From: Bacteroidaceae bacterium
GTDB lineage: Bacteria > Bacteroidota > Bacteroidia > Bacteroidales > Bacteroidaceae
DNA: 64,000 nucleotides
Direction: 5' to 3'
Assembly (NCBI GenBank): GCA_017448965.1
Contig: JAFSKK010000020.1
Span: 38,377 to 102,376, forward strand
Shown here: positions 53,980-62,009 of the stretch, in pieces
How positions within the stretch are numbered: the first letter of the stretch is position 1
How the letters are laid out: every line of letters starts with the position of its first letter
Notes under the pieces: model-generated
Told to the model about the DNA's origin: nothing
Databases searched by the model: none
Seen by the model: only the letters and a program-made list of their open reading frames with translations
Program-made: the position numbers and the translations under genes

Positions 53980-54354
53980 TTAGGAGGTACGTTTCTGCTT
54001 GCATCTTTTGATGATGGCAGCGAGTATGGCTCGAATCTCTTGGCAATCCAATATGATTGAATCGTATTCCGTATCTGTCAAGAATCCAGTTCTATGAAGC
54101 AATGTTAGCCAATACTTGGTTTCATTGCTTTCTTTCAAGGAAATGGAGCATTTATGGATAAAATCATCATTGGATTCTGCCCCAATCGCTTCGCTATAAT
54201 TCGCTCCGATGGAAGTTCCACAACGTAACAGCTGTTTACTCATTGTGCATTCACGCTTCTCTTCTTGAAGATAATTGCACAATCGCACAATTCGTACAGC
54301 GAAGTCAAGAGACCTATTGTAGGTGAGGTTCAAATCCATTTCTGCGGAAGCCAT
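53980..54354 (-). CDS. Four-helix-bundle protein (S23/23S rRNA intervening-sequence type)
   Basis: 124 residues, all helical. DFAVRIVRLCNYL, KQLLRCGTSIGANYSEAIGA and FIHKCSISLKESNETKYWLT followed by DCQEIRAILAAII are the signature of the small four-helix-bundle family first found in intervening sequences of 23S rRNA genes. It forms pentamers and probably binds nucleic acid or protein; its function is unsettled. Here it is embedded between subunits I and K of the V-ATPase operon, 12 bp after the I stop region and bordered on both sides by simple repeats, so it looks like an inserted gene carried along in the transcript. Confidence 0.88.
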   Translation of the reverse strand: MASAEMDLNLTYNRSLDFAVRIVRLCNYLQEEKRECTMSKQLLRCGTSIGANYSEAIGAESNDDFIHKCSISLKESNETKYWLTLLHRTGFLTDTEYDSIILDCQEIRAILAAIIKRCKQKRTS

Positions 54355-54366
54355 ACATTTTACATT

Positions 54367-56247
54367 TTACATAACCCGAAAGGGTTTGTATTCTTTTCCG
54401 TTGCCTTCGAAGTCAGCGTTTTTGAAGTACTCCACAAAGGTGAGTCGCATGGGGTGAACGAAGGAGGAAATCATGCAGAGACCGAAGTTGATGCCGTGAC
54501 CGAAGAGCAGGATGATGATCATTACCAACTCATGAACCACGGGTACATCAGGACTCATTTCCGTTGCCAACTGGTTGAACACGGAACCCAGCACACCACC
54601 TGTCAATCCGAGTGCAAAGAGACGGATGTAAGAAAGGAGGTCACCGAGCAATCCTGTGGACATACCGTAGGTTGCCCAAAGTCCTGCACCCAAGTTGCTG
54701 CCCACACCCAATGCCTTGCCCAGCGCAGAATCCTTCTTGTAGGCATTCGGGCTGTTGAGGAAGAAGATGCCGAGGGCAGAAATGGCGATGAGTGCGTAGA
54801 GCACATACTGCACGGGCTGAGAAAGTTCTGCACCGAAGAGTGGAAGTCCGAAGAGGATTGTAGCACTCAGGAGCGCCACCACCCACGAGAACTTGCCCAC
54901 ACCATAGACGAAGCCATAGTTCTTCACCGCCTTGCATCCTGCCAGCGTCATACCCAGCAACACCTGAATGAGACCGATGATGACAGAGATGACCATCATG
55001 GGCGAGTAGCCGAAGAAGCTCTCCTTCATGGAGTCGTTGATGAAGTATGGCTGCATGGGCTTGATGAATTCCCAATCCACCGTCGAGAGGTCAATGCCGA
55101 AGAAGGTGCCTGTGACGAATCCACAGATGCAGGTCATACCACCCAGCAATGCACCGAGCTTGCCGTATGCAGCAAAATCAGGCTTGGCAAAGATGAGGGC
55201 GATGCTAGCACCGAGAATCAGCAAGCCATAACCCATATCGCCCATGCACAATCCGAAGAAGAGCATGAAGAAGGGGGCAAAGAACGGCAGTGGGTCAATG
55301 TCGTGATAGTTCGGCAGGGAGTACATGCGCAGAATTGGCTCGAAGAGTGACGAGAACTTGTCATTCTTGATTTGGATAGGCACATTGTCGTCGAACGCAG
55401 GGTCTTCCATCTCATAGAAGATATGCTGCTTTTCGAGGTAATCCACTACCCCATCGGCTTTCTCCTTCAAGGTCCAGCCAATCATCAGTTTCACGGCACC
55501 ATTCACGAGGTTCTCGTTGCTGAGATGCACCTTCGAGAGCTGGATGTCGTTCTCATTCGCCACCTGTCCTGCCTCGATGGAAGGACGGTCAACGGCATTC
55601 ACCTGCAACAGTTGTTCGTGGATGCTCGCCAGCTGTTCGCTGAGCACCTTCTGCTTCTCCTGATAGACAGAGAGCGATTCCTCAGGCAAGAACAGACGTT
55701 CAGCTGTGATTTCAGGCTCTGTATCCTCGTTGGAGAACGCCACGAAGTAGGTTCGCTTATTGATTTCGTTGACAGGTGTGGCAAAATACTTCTCGCCCCA
55801 CTCTGCCTTATACATCTTATTATTGACAGCATAGAAGTAAGGCTTGTAGCCTGATTTCTCCAACTGTCGGATGCTGTCCCAACTGAATTCACCAAAGGGT
55901 TCCAGCTGCTGAATAGCATCCTCTGTGGCATCCATGCTGTGCTTCACGCTATTCTCGTCCTTCAGCAGACGCTCCACCGTCTCAATCAGCGCCAATCCTC
56001 TGGAAGCATCGGCTGGCTGAGGGGTGTAGGTAGTGGAAGGCTCATAGGATTCAGCAGCATAGTCAAGTGCCTTGAGTGCCTCCTTGTAGCGCACGGCAAG
56101 GTCGAGACCTGCTTGCAGTTCGTCGCTGGTGGCACCCTGTTGCAGCTCCTCCACATGGATGACACCCAACTCGCGGATGTCGCTGATGAACTGGTCATAT
56201 TCCCCACTGGTGATGAGGAACGTGAGTTTCTTCATGTCTTGTATCAT
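54367..56247 (-). CDS. ntpI: V-type ATP synthase subunit I (stator membrane subunit)
   Basis: 626 residues. The N-terminal cytoplasmic half (1-300) has coiled-coil segments near 90-120 and 190-230. The C-terminal half has about eight membrane helices, beginning LPFFAPFFMLFFGLCMGDMG, with GLWATYGMSTGLLGDLLSYI, RLFALGLTGGVLGSVFNQLA and the ending ISSFVHPMRLTFVEYFKNADF. The Arg of YIRLFALG is the essential half-channel arginine. The start at 56247 overlaps the subunit D stop by four bases. Confidence 0.94.
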   Translation of the reverse strand: MIQDMKKLTFLITSGEYDQFISDIRELGVIHVEELQQGATSDELQAGLDLAVRYKEALKALDYAAESYEPSTTYTPQPADASRGLALIETVERLLKDENSVKHSMDATEDAIQQLEPFGEFSWDSIRQLEKSGYKPYFYAVNNKMYKAEWGEKYFATPVNEINKRTYFVAFSNEDTEPEITAERLFLPEESLSVYQEKQKVLSEQLASIHEQLLQVNAVDRPSIEAGQVANENDIQLSKVHLSNENLVNGAVKLMIGWTLKEKADGVVDYLEKQHIFYEMEDPAFDDNVPIQIKNDKFSSLFEPILRMYSLPNYHDIDPLPFFAPFFMLFFGLCMGDMGYGLLILGASIALIFAKPDFAAYGKLGALLGGMTCICGFVTGTFFGIDLSTVDWEFIKPMQPYFINDSMKESFFGYSPMMVISVIIGLIQVLLGMTLAGCKAVKNYGFVYGVGKFSWVVALLSATILFGLPLFGAELSQPVQYVLYALIAISALGIFFLNSPNAYKKDSALGKALGVGSNLGAGLWATYGMSTGLLGDLLSYIRLFALGLTGGVLGSVFNQLATEMSPDVPVVHELVMIIILLFGHGINFGLCMISSFVHPMRLTFVEYFKNADFEGNGKEYKPFRVM

Positions 56248-56888
56248 ACAGCAACAGCCTCCTTTCCTTCGAGAGAAACGTCCTGTTCCTCCCCTTTCTT
56301 TCTCGCCTCCTGCAGAGACTTCAGAATCTTTTGTGAAGACTTGGAGAGGTTCTCCTCGTCCTCCATGAATCGCTTGATTTTACGTATCGCCTCCTGATAG
56401 CCAGGTATCTGCACCTTCTCAAAGAGGTTGACCTTCTGCGTGGTCTTTCTACGTGCATGGTCGAGAAGTCCCAACTTGGCAAGCACGAACTCACGTTCCA
56501 CAGCGGTCTTGGCCAATCCCTGCAACAGATTGATGCCGTCGAAGTACCACTTCGGGGCAGAGAACAGTCCGAAAGGCTTTACGTCCAGTTCGATGTTGTT
56601 CAGCACAGGCACACGTACACCTGCCACCTTCTTCACATCGAGCTGCACATCTTTCAGGCTGACCAGCGACGTGTCGAACTCACCCCAAAGGGCATACATC
56701 GACTCGTAGCCACCAATCTGCTGTTGCAGTTTCTTCTCCAAGGCTTCCGCTTCCTGCTTGCTTCGTTTCACCTCCAGACGCAGCGCCGTCTCCTTGTTCT
56801 TGATAATGGGCAAGGTGCGCTGTCGCATCTTGAGGTTCTTCTCAATCTGCTGAAGCGATGTCTTGTTATATTGAAACTTTATCGCCAT
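56244..56888 (-). CDS. ntpD: V-type ATP synthase subunit D (central shaft)
   Basis: 214 residues, mostly two long helices: ALRLEVKRSKQEAEALEKKL near the N-terminus and KVNLFEKVQIPGYQEAIRKI with FMEDEENLSKSSQKILK near the C-terminus, forming the rotor coiled coil inside the A3B3 head. The middle KKVAGVRVPVLNNIELDVKP is the conserved D-subunit turn. Three bp after subunit B and overlapping subunit I by four bases. Family length is about 210. Confidence 0.92.
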   Translation of the reverse strand: MAIKFQYNKTSLQQIEKNLKMRQRTLPIIKNKETALRLEVKRSKQEAEALEKKLQQQIGGYESMYALWGEFDTSLVSLKDVQLDVKKVAGVRVPVLNNIELDVKPFGLFSAPKWYFDGINLLQGLAKTAVEREFVLAKLGLLDHARRKTTQKVNLFEKVQIPGYQEAIRKIKRFMEDEENLSKSSQKILKSLQEARKKGEEQDVSLEGKEAVAV

Positions 56889-56891
56889 ATA

Positions 56892-58220
56892 TTATTTCCA
56901 ATAAATGTCGGTAAATTCTTTCTTGATGTTGACTTCCTCAAGCTTGAAGTACTTCTTGAAGAGTGACCACGTAACATCCAGCATTTCAGTCGTATCGAGA
57001 TTGACGTCAATAGCCAGCAACTTGCCTGCATACTCCTTGGCGAAGTCGAGGCAACGATTGTCGTAGTCGGTCAAGTCGAAACCATTCTCCAGCTTCGTCT
57101 TCGCATTGGCTGCATCGGAGTAAAGACGGATGGCAGCGTTCATCACCTGCGAGTGATCCTTACGGGTCTTCTTACCAGCCACGAGCTGCTTCAGACGAGA
57201 GAGTGAACGGAATGGGTCAACAATCACCTTACCCACATCGGAGTCACGACGCAGATAGAGCTGACCCTCTGTAATGTAACCCGTATTGTCAGGCACAGCA
57301 TGAGTGATGTCACCACCAGACAGCGTGGTCACAGCAATAATCGTGATGGAGCCACCACCTGCACTCTCGGGGAACTGTACAGCCTTCTCGTAAATCTTTG
57401 CCAAGTCTGAATAGAGCGAACCAGGCATAGAGTCCTTCGAAGGAATCTGGTCCATACGGTTCGACACGATGGAGAGCGAGTCGGCGTATGAAGTCATATC
57501 CGTCAGGAGCACCAGCACCGTCTCGTGCTTCTCCACAGCGAAGTACTCAGCAGCTGTCAATGCCATATCTGGCACAAGCAGACGCTCCACAGCAGGGTCT
57601 TCAGTGGTGTTCATGAAGGCAATGATACGGTCGAGCGCACCAGCATTCGAGAACGTGTTCTTGAAGAAGTAGTAGTCGTCGTTGGTCATACCCATACCGC
57701 CGAGGATGATTTTGTCCACCTTTGCACGGAGTGCCACCAATGCCATCACCTCGTTAAACGGTTGGTCAGGGTCAGCAAAGAATGGAATCTTCTGACCAGA
57801 CACCAAGGTGTTGTTCAGGTCGATACCTGCAATACCCGTTGCAATCAGTTCGGATGGCTGCTTACGACGCACAGGGTTCACGGATGGGCCGCCAATCTCC
57901 ACGTCCTTACCCTCAATCTCAGGACCTCCGTCGATAGGGTTTCCGTAGGCATTGAAGAAGCGTCCTGCCAGCTGCTCGCTCACCTTCAGCGATGGCGCCT
58001 TGCCGAGGAACACCACTTCCGCGTTGGTTGGGATGCCGCCCGTACCTTCAAACACCTGCAGGGTCACGTCGTCGCCTGCAATTTTCACTACCTGAGCCAG
58101 CTTGCCGTTGATGGTAGCAAGCTCATCATATCCCACTCCCTTCGCTTTGAGGGAGACAGTGGCCTTCGTTATCTGGCCAACCTTAGTGTATATCTTTTGA
58201 AAAGCTGTAGCCATAGTCAT
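56892..58220 (-). CDS. ntpB: V-type ATP synthase subunit B (regulatory)
   Basis: 442 residues, the non-catalytic head subunit. N-terminal beta-barrel (1-75), then IDGGPEIEGKDVEIGGPSVN, PSELIATGIAGIDLNNTLVS, FFADPDQPFNEVMALVALRA, LLTDMTSYADSLSIVSNRMD and SIPSKDSMPGSLYSDLAKIYE-like segments. As expected it lacks a P-loop. Two in-frame ATGs (58220 and 58214) are possible starts; the first abuts the subunit A stop directly. Confidence 0.95.
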   Translation of the reverse strand: MTMATAFQKIYTKVGQITKATVSLKAKGVGYDELATINGKLAQVVKIAGDDVTLQVFEGTGGIPTNAEVVFLGKAPSLKVSEQLAGRFFNAYGNPIDGGPEIEGKDVEIGGPSVNPVRRKQPSELIATGIAGIDLNNTLVSGQKIPFFADPDQPFNEVMALVALRAKVDKIILGGMGMTNDDYYFFKNTFSNAGALDRIIAFMNTTEDPAVERLLVPDMALTAAEYFAVEKHETVLVLLTDMTSYADSLSIVSNRMDQIPSKDSMPGSLYSDLAKIYEKAVQFPESAGGGSITIIAVTTLSGGDITHAVPDNTGYITEGQLYLRRDSDVGKVIVDPFRSLSRLKQLVAGKKTRKDHSQVMNAAIRLYSDAANAKTKLENGFDLTDYDNRCLDFAKEYAGKLLAIDVNLDTTEMLDVTWSLFKKYFKLEEVNIKKEFTDIYWK

Positions 58221-59963
58221 TTATGCGGCAAGCATTGCCTTGATTTGTGAAACAAAGTCGTTATATTGTTCGCTCTTGAACTGTGAGTAGTTCATCTGCT
58301 TGCAGAGGTTGATGAGCTTACGGAAGTATGCCACACAGTCCTCGAAGTGGTCGAACTGGAAGTCGGTCTCGCAGATTTCCGTCACCATATCGAGAATGGC
58401 CTCCTGACGCTCCAAAGAAGTCACGGCATCCACCTCATCGAAGGCATCCTGCTGGAGGAGCACGAAGTCGATGATTTCGGACTTCCAGAACACTACGTGG
58501 TAATCCACTGGCACACCGTCATCACCCAAGATGTTAATCTGCTCGGCAATCTCCTTACCACGCTGCATACGGGTCTTCAGGTTGAGCACCTTTGGAATCC
58601 ACTTGTCGTTGATGGTCTTGGCGATATAGTCAGCGAACTCAGGATATTCCAGATACTTAGAATAAGAATCGATAGGATTCACGGCTGGGTAGCGCTTCTT
58701 GTCGGCACGATCCTGCTCCAATCCGTAGAAGCAACGAGCCACCTTCTTGGTGTTCTCCGTCACAGGCTCCTTCAGGTTACCACCAGCAGGTGACACCGTT
58801 CCGATGAAGGTGATGGAACCAATCTCGCCGTTGTTCAGATAGACATATCCTGCACGTCCGTAGAAGTTTGAGATGAGGGCACCCAAGTCCATCGGGAATG
58901 CATCAGGACCAGGCAACTCCTCCATACGGTTCGACATCTCACGCAACGCCTGAGCCCAACGTGAAGTGGAGTCAGCCATCAGCAACACACGCAGACCCAT
59001 CGAACGATAGTACTCTGCCATCGTCATTGCCGTATAGACAGAGGCCTCACGGGCAGCCACAGGCATGTTCGACGTGTTGGCGATAATGATGGTACGCTCC
59101 ATCAACTTGCGACCCGTGTGGGGGTCATCCAATTCTGGAAACTCGGTGAAGATTTCCACCACCTCATTCGCACGTTCACCACAGGCTGCAATAATCACGA
59201 TGTCAGCCTCTGCCTGTTTCGAAATGGCATGCTGAAGCACAGTCTTACCCGTACCGAAAGGACCCGGGATGAAACCCGTACCACCTTCAACGATGGGGTT
59301 GAACGTATCAATCGTGCGCACACCCGTCTCCAACAATTTGAATGGACGTGGCTTTTCTTTATAGTTCGTCATGGCAAACTTCACAGGCCAGTGCTGCACC
59401 ATATCCACCTTCACCTCAGTGCCGTCCTCCTTCTCGAGTACAGCCACCACATCGTGAATCTTATACTTGCCAGCAGCCACGATGCTCTTCACCTTTGCCT
59501 TGCCCTCCATCTGGAAGGGAGCCATGATTTTGAGTTTCTGCGAGTTCTCTTCCACCTCGCCGAGCCATGCAGAGCTTTCCACTTCATCGCCCACTTTGGC
59601 GAGTGGCAAGAAGTCCCATTCACGCTCCTTGTCGAGGGGTTCCGTGTACTGACCACGCTTCAGGAAGACACCCTCCATCTTGTCGAGGTCGTTCTGCAAA
59701 CCGTCGTAGTTCTTTGACAACATGCCAGGACCCAACTGCACTTCAAGCATGTGTCCTGTAAATTCGGCTGGCGCACCAACCCTGAGTCCACGTGTCGATT
59801 CGAACACCTGAACATACACGTCACTGCCCACCACCTTGATGACCTCACTCATCAGCTTGTCGCCACCTGTCTCGATGTAGCAGATTTCACCCTGCTTCAC
59901 AGGACCATCGACAGCCAGTGTCACCATGTTGGCAATAACGCCACTAACAGTTCCTTTTGTCAT
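58221..59963 (-). CDS. ntpA: V-type ATP synthase subunit A (catalytic)
   Basis: 580 residues. The P-loop is GPFGTGKTVL, a Thr-for-Ser variant of the usual GPFGSGKT. The non-homologous insert (about 110-200) typical of A subunits is present, then ACGERANEVVEIFTEFPEL (catalytic Glu), SVYTAMTMAEYYRSMGLRVL, LLMADSTSRWAQALREMSNR, and GSITFIGTVSPAGGNLKEPV. Complete and of normal length. It follows the DUF2764 gene by 43 bp. Confidence 0.96.
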   Translation of the reverse strand: MTKGTVSGVIANMVTLAVDGPVKQGEICYIETGGDKLMSEVIKVVGSDVYVQVFESTRGLRVGAPAEFTGHMLEVQLGPGMLSKNYDGLQNDLDKMEGVFLKRGQYTEPLDKEREWDFLPLAKVGDEVESSAWLGEVEENSQKLKIMAPFQMEGKAKVKSIVAAGKYKIHDVVAVLEKEDGTEVKVDMVQHWPVKFAMTNYKEKPRPFKLLETGVRTIDTFNPIVEGGTGFIPGPFGTGKTVLQHAISKQAEADIVIIAACGERANEVVEIFTEFPELDDPHTGRKLMERTIIIANTSNMPVAAREASVYTAMTMAEYYRSMGLRVLLMADSTSRWAQALREMSNRMEELPGPDAFPMDLGALISNFYGRAGYVYLNNGEIGSITFIGTVSPAGGNLKEPVTENTKKVARCFYGLEQDRADKKRYPAVNPIDSYSKYLEYPEFADYIAKTINDKWIPKVLNLKTRMQRGKEIAEQINILGDDGVPVDYHVVFWKSEIIDFVLLQQDAFDEVDAVTSLERQEAILDMVTEICETDFQFDHFEDCVAYFRKLINLCKQMNYSQFKSEQYNDFVSQIKAMLAA

Positions 59964-60006
59964 ATCTTGTTCTTTGATTTTATTCCGATTATTCCGAATA
60001 CTCTGA

Positions 60007-60879
60007 TTATGCCATCAAGTCTCTCACATGGGGTGCTTTAGCCTGAAACTCTTCGGGCACTCTCGCCTCCCCTCGCAGATTCTCAATAATCTGCCGGAAG
60101 GTCTCCTTACCTTGTTCCACGTCCAGCTTGTCCCAACGTGCCAGCATGTCGAGTTTGCAAAGGTAGGCGAACACGGCCTCGATGGAGAACACATTGAAGA
60201 AAGTTTTCTCTTCCAGCCATAGCCACTTGAACGCATCCATCTTCTTCTCCTTCTCCACAGGATCCTCACACTCCACAATCTTCATCAAGTCTGCCACATA
60301 GTCATACTCGGCAGTCAAGTTGAAGTCTTTCGTGTTGTTCGTCAAGATCATCTCCGTCACCTCGTCCTCGCCCTGGATGTAGTCAGCCACATTCCAGCCG
60401 TTCTTGCGAGCCAAGAACGCCGTGAGGATGTTCGTGATGTCCAGATTCAGTTTGTACCACTGGCGCACCATCTTGTTCGGACACGTCTCGATGGCATACT
60501 GATAGAACTTGTAGAGCATGTCGTCCTCGGGGAAGTAACCCTCCTTATCCTTATTATATGCGTACTCGCGCGCGAACATACTCATGAAGGCAGGATAGCG
60601 ATGCACGTTGAAGTTCATTTCCTTTGCCGAGGTCATCAAATCGACATACTGTTCCATGGACAAGTTGCCGTTCTGCTCAATCTCCGCATTCGGATTCTTC
60701 AACAGCTTCACCAGGTTCGCACAGTCGTTCTTGAGGAAGAAGTAATAGAGCACCTTCTTGTCGCCGTCCGACAAGACCGCATCCAGCTCCTCTCTCATGT
60801 CGTCCATGCTGACCCCGCGCTTCGTATCCTCCAGCGTGATGTCAGGCAGACCCGCCATTAAACAATAGTAATTTCCCAT
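60007..60879 (-). CDS. DUF2764 protein in the V-ATPase operon (subunit C-like position)
   Basis: 290 residues, helical and acidic. MGNYYCLMAGLPDITLED at the N-terminus, DDMREELDAVLSDGDKKVLY, DDMLYKFYQYAIETCPNKMV, LDITNILTAFLARKNGWNVA and FSIEAVFAYLCKLDMLARWD. The gene takes the place where subunit C (the d-like funnel linking shaft to ring) lies in other V-type operons, and its helices with NILTAFLARKNG recall that family (inference). DUF2764 is known to accompany these operons in Bacteroidetes. Four bp after subunit E. Confidence 0.8.
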   Translation of the reverse strand: MGNYYCLMAGLPDITLEDTKRGVSMDDMREELDAVLSDGDKKVLYYFFLKNDCANLVKLLKNPNAEIEQNGNLSMEQYVDLMTSAKEMNFNVHRYPAFMSMFAREYAYNKDKEGYFPEDDMLYKFYQYAIETCPNKMVRQWYKLNLDITNILTAFLARKNGWNVADYIQGEDEVTEMILTNNTKDFNLTAEYDYVADLMKIVECEDPVEKEKKMDAFKWLWLEEKTFFNVFSIEAVFAYLCKLDMLARWDKLDVEQGKETFRQIIENLRGEARVPEEFQAKAPHVRDLMA

Positions 60880-60882
60880 ACC

Positions 60883-61473
60883 TTAGAAAATCATTTCCAC
60901 CAACTGTGGACGCAAGAAATTCTTAAAATACTCCTCAAACTCTGCTTCGCCGAAGTTCACCTTGTAAGAGCCATCGGCAGGAGCCACCGTGAACAGCGTC
61001 TTCTTGCCGTTCACCTGCTCAATCTTCACGCCCTTGTCCAGCAACGCCTTTGCCTTCTTTGCAAACAGCACTTTCAGACTTTGGGCATCCTCTGTACCGA
61101 TGACGATGTCCTCGTTGGCACCCCATTTCTCAGCCAGCTTCAGCATGAACTCATTCATGAAATCCTTGTTGCCAGCGATGTCGGCAGCAGCAGCCTTCAC
61201 CACCTTGTCACCTACCACATCGGTGATCTCGCTCTTCAGCGCATTCAGCGCCTGAGCAGCATACATCTTGATTTCACTCTTCATGTTCTCCTCCATGCCC
61301 TGGGTGTTCTTCTTGGCAGCCGCCTCAATTTCCTCAGCTTGCGCCTTTGCGTCAGCAACAATCTGAGCAGCCTTCTCATTCGCCGCAGCGATGATTTTCT
61401 CGGCCTCGGCATTGCCCTTCTCCACTCCATCCTTCAGGAGTTTCTCTGTCAATTCTTGAATTTTATTTTCCAT
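60883..61473 (-). CDS. ntpE: V-type ATP synthase subunit E (peripheral stalk)
   Basis: 196 residues. The first 70 form a long Ala/Glu/Lys helix (KGNAEAEKIIAAANEKAAQI, VADAKAQAEEIEAAAKK) that makes the peripheral stalk. The C-terminal globular part contains LAEKWGANEDIVIGTEDAQS and ends FEEYFKNFLRPQLVEMIF, the usual E-subunit closing. It is the first gene of the operon. No consensus TAnnTTTG promoter is visible upstream, but an inverted repeat lies 24 bp before the start. Partner subunits F and G are not found. Confidence 0.9.
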   Translation of the reverse strand: MENKIQELTEKLLKDGVEKGNAEAEKIIAAANEKAAQIVADAKAQAEEIEAAAKKNTQGMEENMKSEIKMYAAQALNALKSEITDVVGDKVVKAAAADIAGNKDFMNEFMLKLAEKWGANEDIVIGTEDAQSLKVLFAKKAKALLDKGVKIEQVNGKKTLFTVAPADGSYKVNFGEAEFEEYFKNFLRPQLVEMIF

Positions 61474-61496
61474 ATTATTGTTGATGTTTGTACATA

Positions 61497-61518
61497 TTTC
61501 GGTACAAATTTAGACAAA
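61497..61518. promoter_or_regulatory. Inverted repeat upstream of the V-ATPase operon
   Basis: TTTGTAC (61497-61503) and GTACAAA (61512-61518) are perfect 7-bp arms around eight bases, 24 bp upstream of the subunit E start. Possible operator or leader hairpin for the whole operon; no regulator is identifiable. Confidence 0.45.
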
Positions 61519-61687
61519 AAAATCCACATACTCCCACACCCTCCCGATTATTTCACAAAAAAAGAATCAAAAAGAACCATTTCACTCCCCATTTATCATT
61601 TTATCATCTGTTATTTCATCTACAACTTATCTTTTAGCGCAGCCCCATTTTCTTTTGCTTCGAGAGGGCATCGACGAGGCACTAATA

Positions 61688-61779
61688 GTTACAAATGTAA
61701 CACCACCAGTGTTACAAATATAACATCTCAAGTGTTACAAATGTAACACTGCCGTTGTTACATTTGTAACACATAAACA
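61688..61779. repeat. Four-unit 23-bp array of a GTTACAAATGTAAC palindrome
   Basis: The 14-bp palindrome begins at 61688, 61711 (one base changed), 61734 and 61757 (complementary centre ATT), exactly 23 bp apart, with 9-bp linkers that differ (ACCACCAGT, ATCTCAAGT, ACTGCCGTT). A partial copy GTTACAAATC begins at 61790, out of phase. It lies in the 536-bp gap between the V-ATPase operon and the thioredoxin-like gene. Nothing else is recognisable in that gap apart from the inverted repeat near 61500. Confidence 0.9.
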
Positions 61780-62009
61780 ATCGAATCGTGTTACAAATCA
61801 TCGGGGAAAAACCGCCAATCCTCTCAACGATGCTCAAATGTGCGGGCCATTATATTTTATACAATGAGTATATAGGCTATTGCCAAGAGTTTATTTGTGT
61901 GCCTATTTGCAACTTCGCAGTCGATTAAGAAAATTTAACGTCCCCGATGTCACATTTCTGTGTGAACGTCGTATAAAATATAGTAGGGACAAATATAAGC
62001 GAAACGAAC

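Noticed and set aside
54265-55350. Plus-strand open frame of about 360 codons
   Set aside because: Antisense to V-ATPase subunit I and rich in His/Glu, as expected for a complement of membrane-protein coding DNA.
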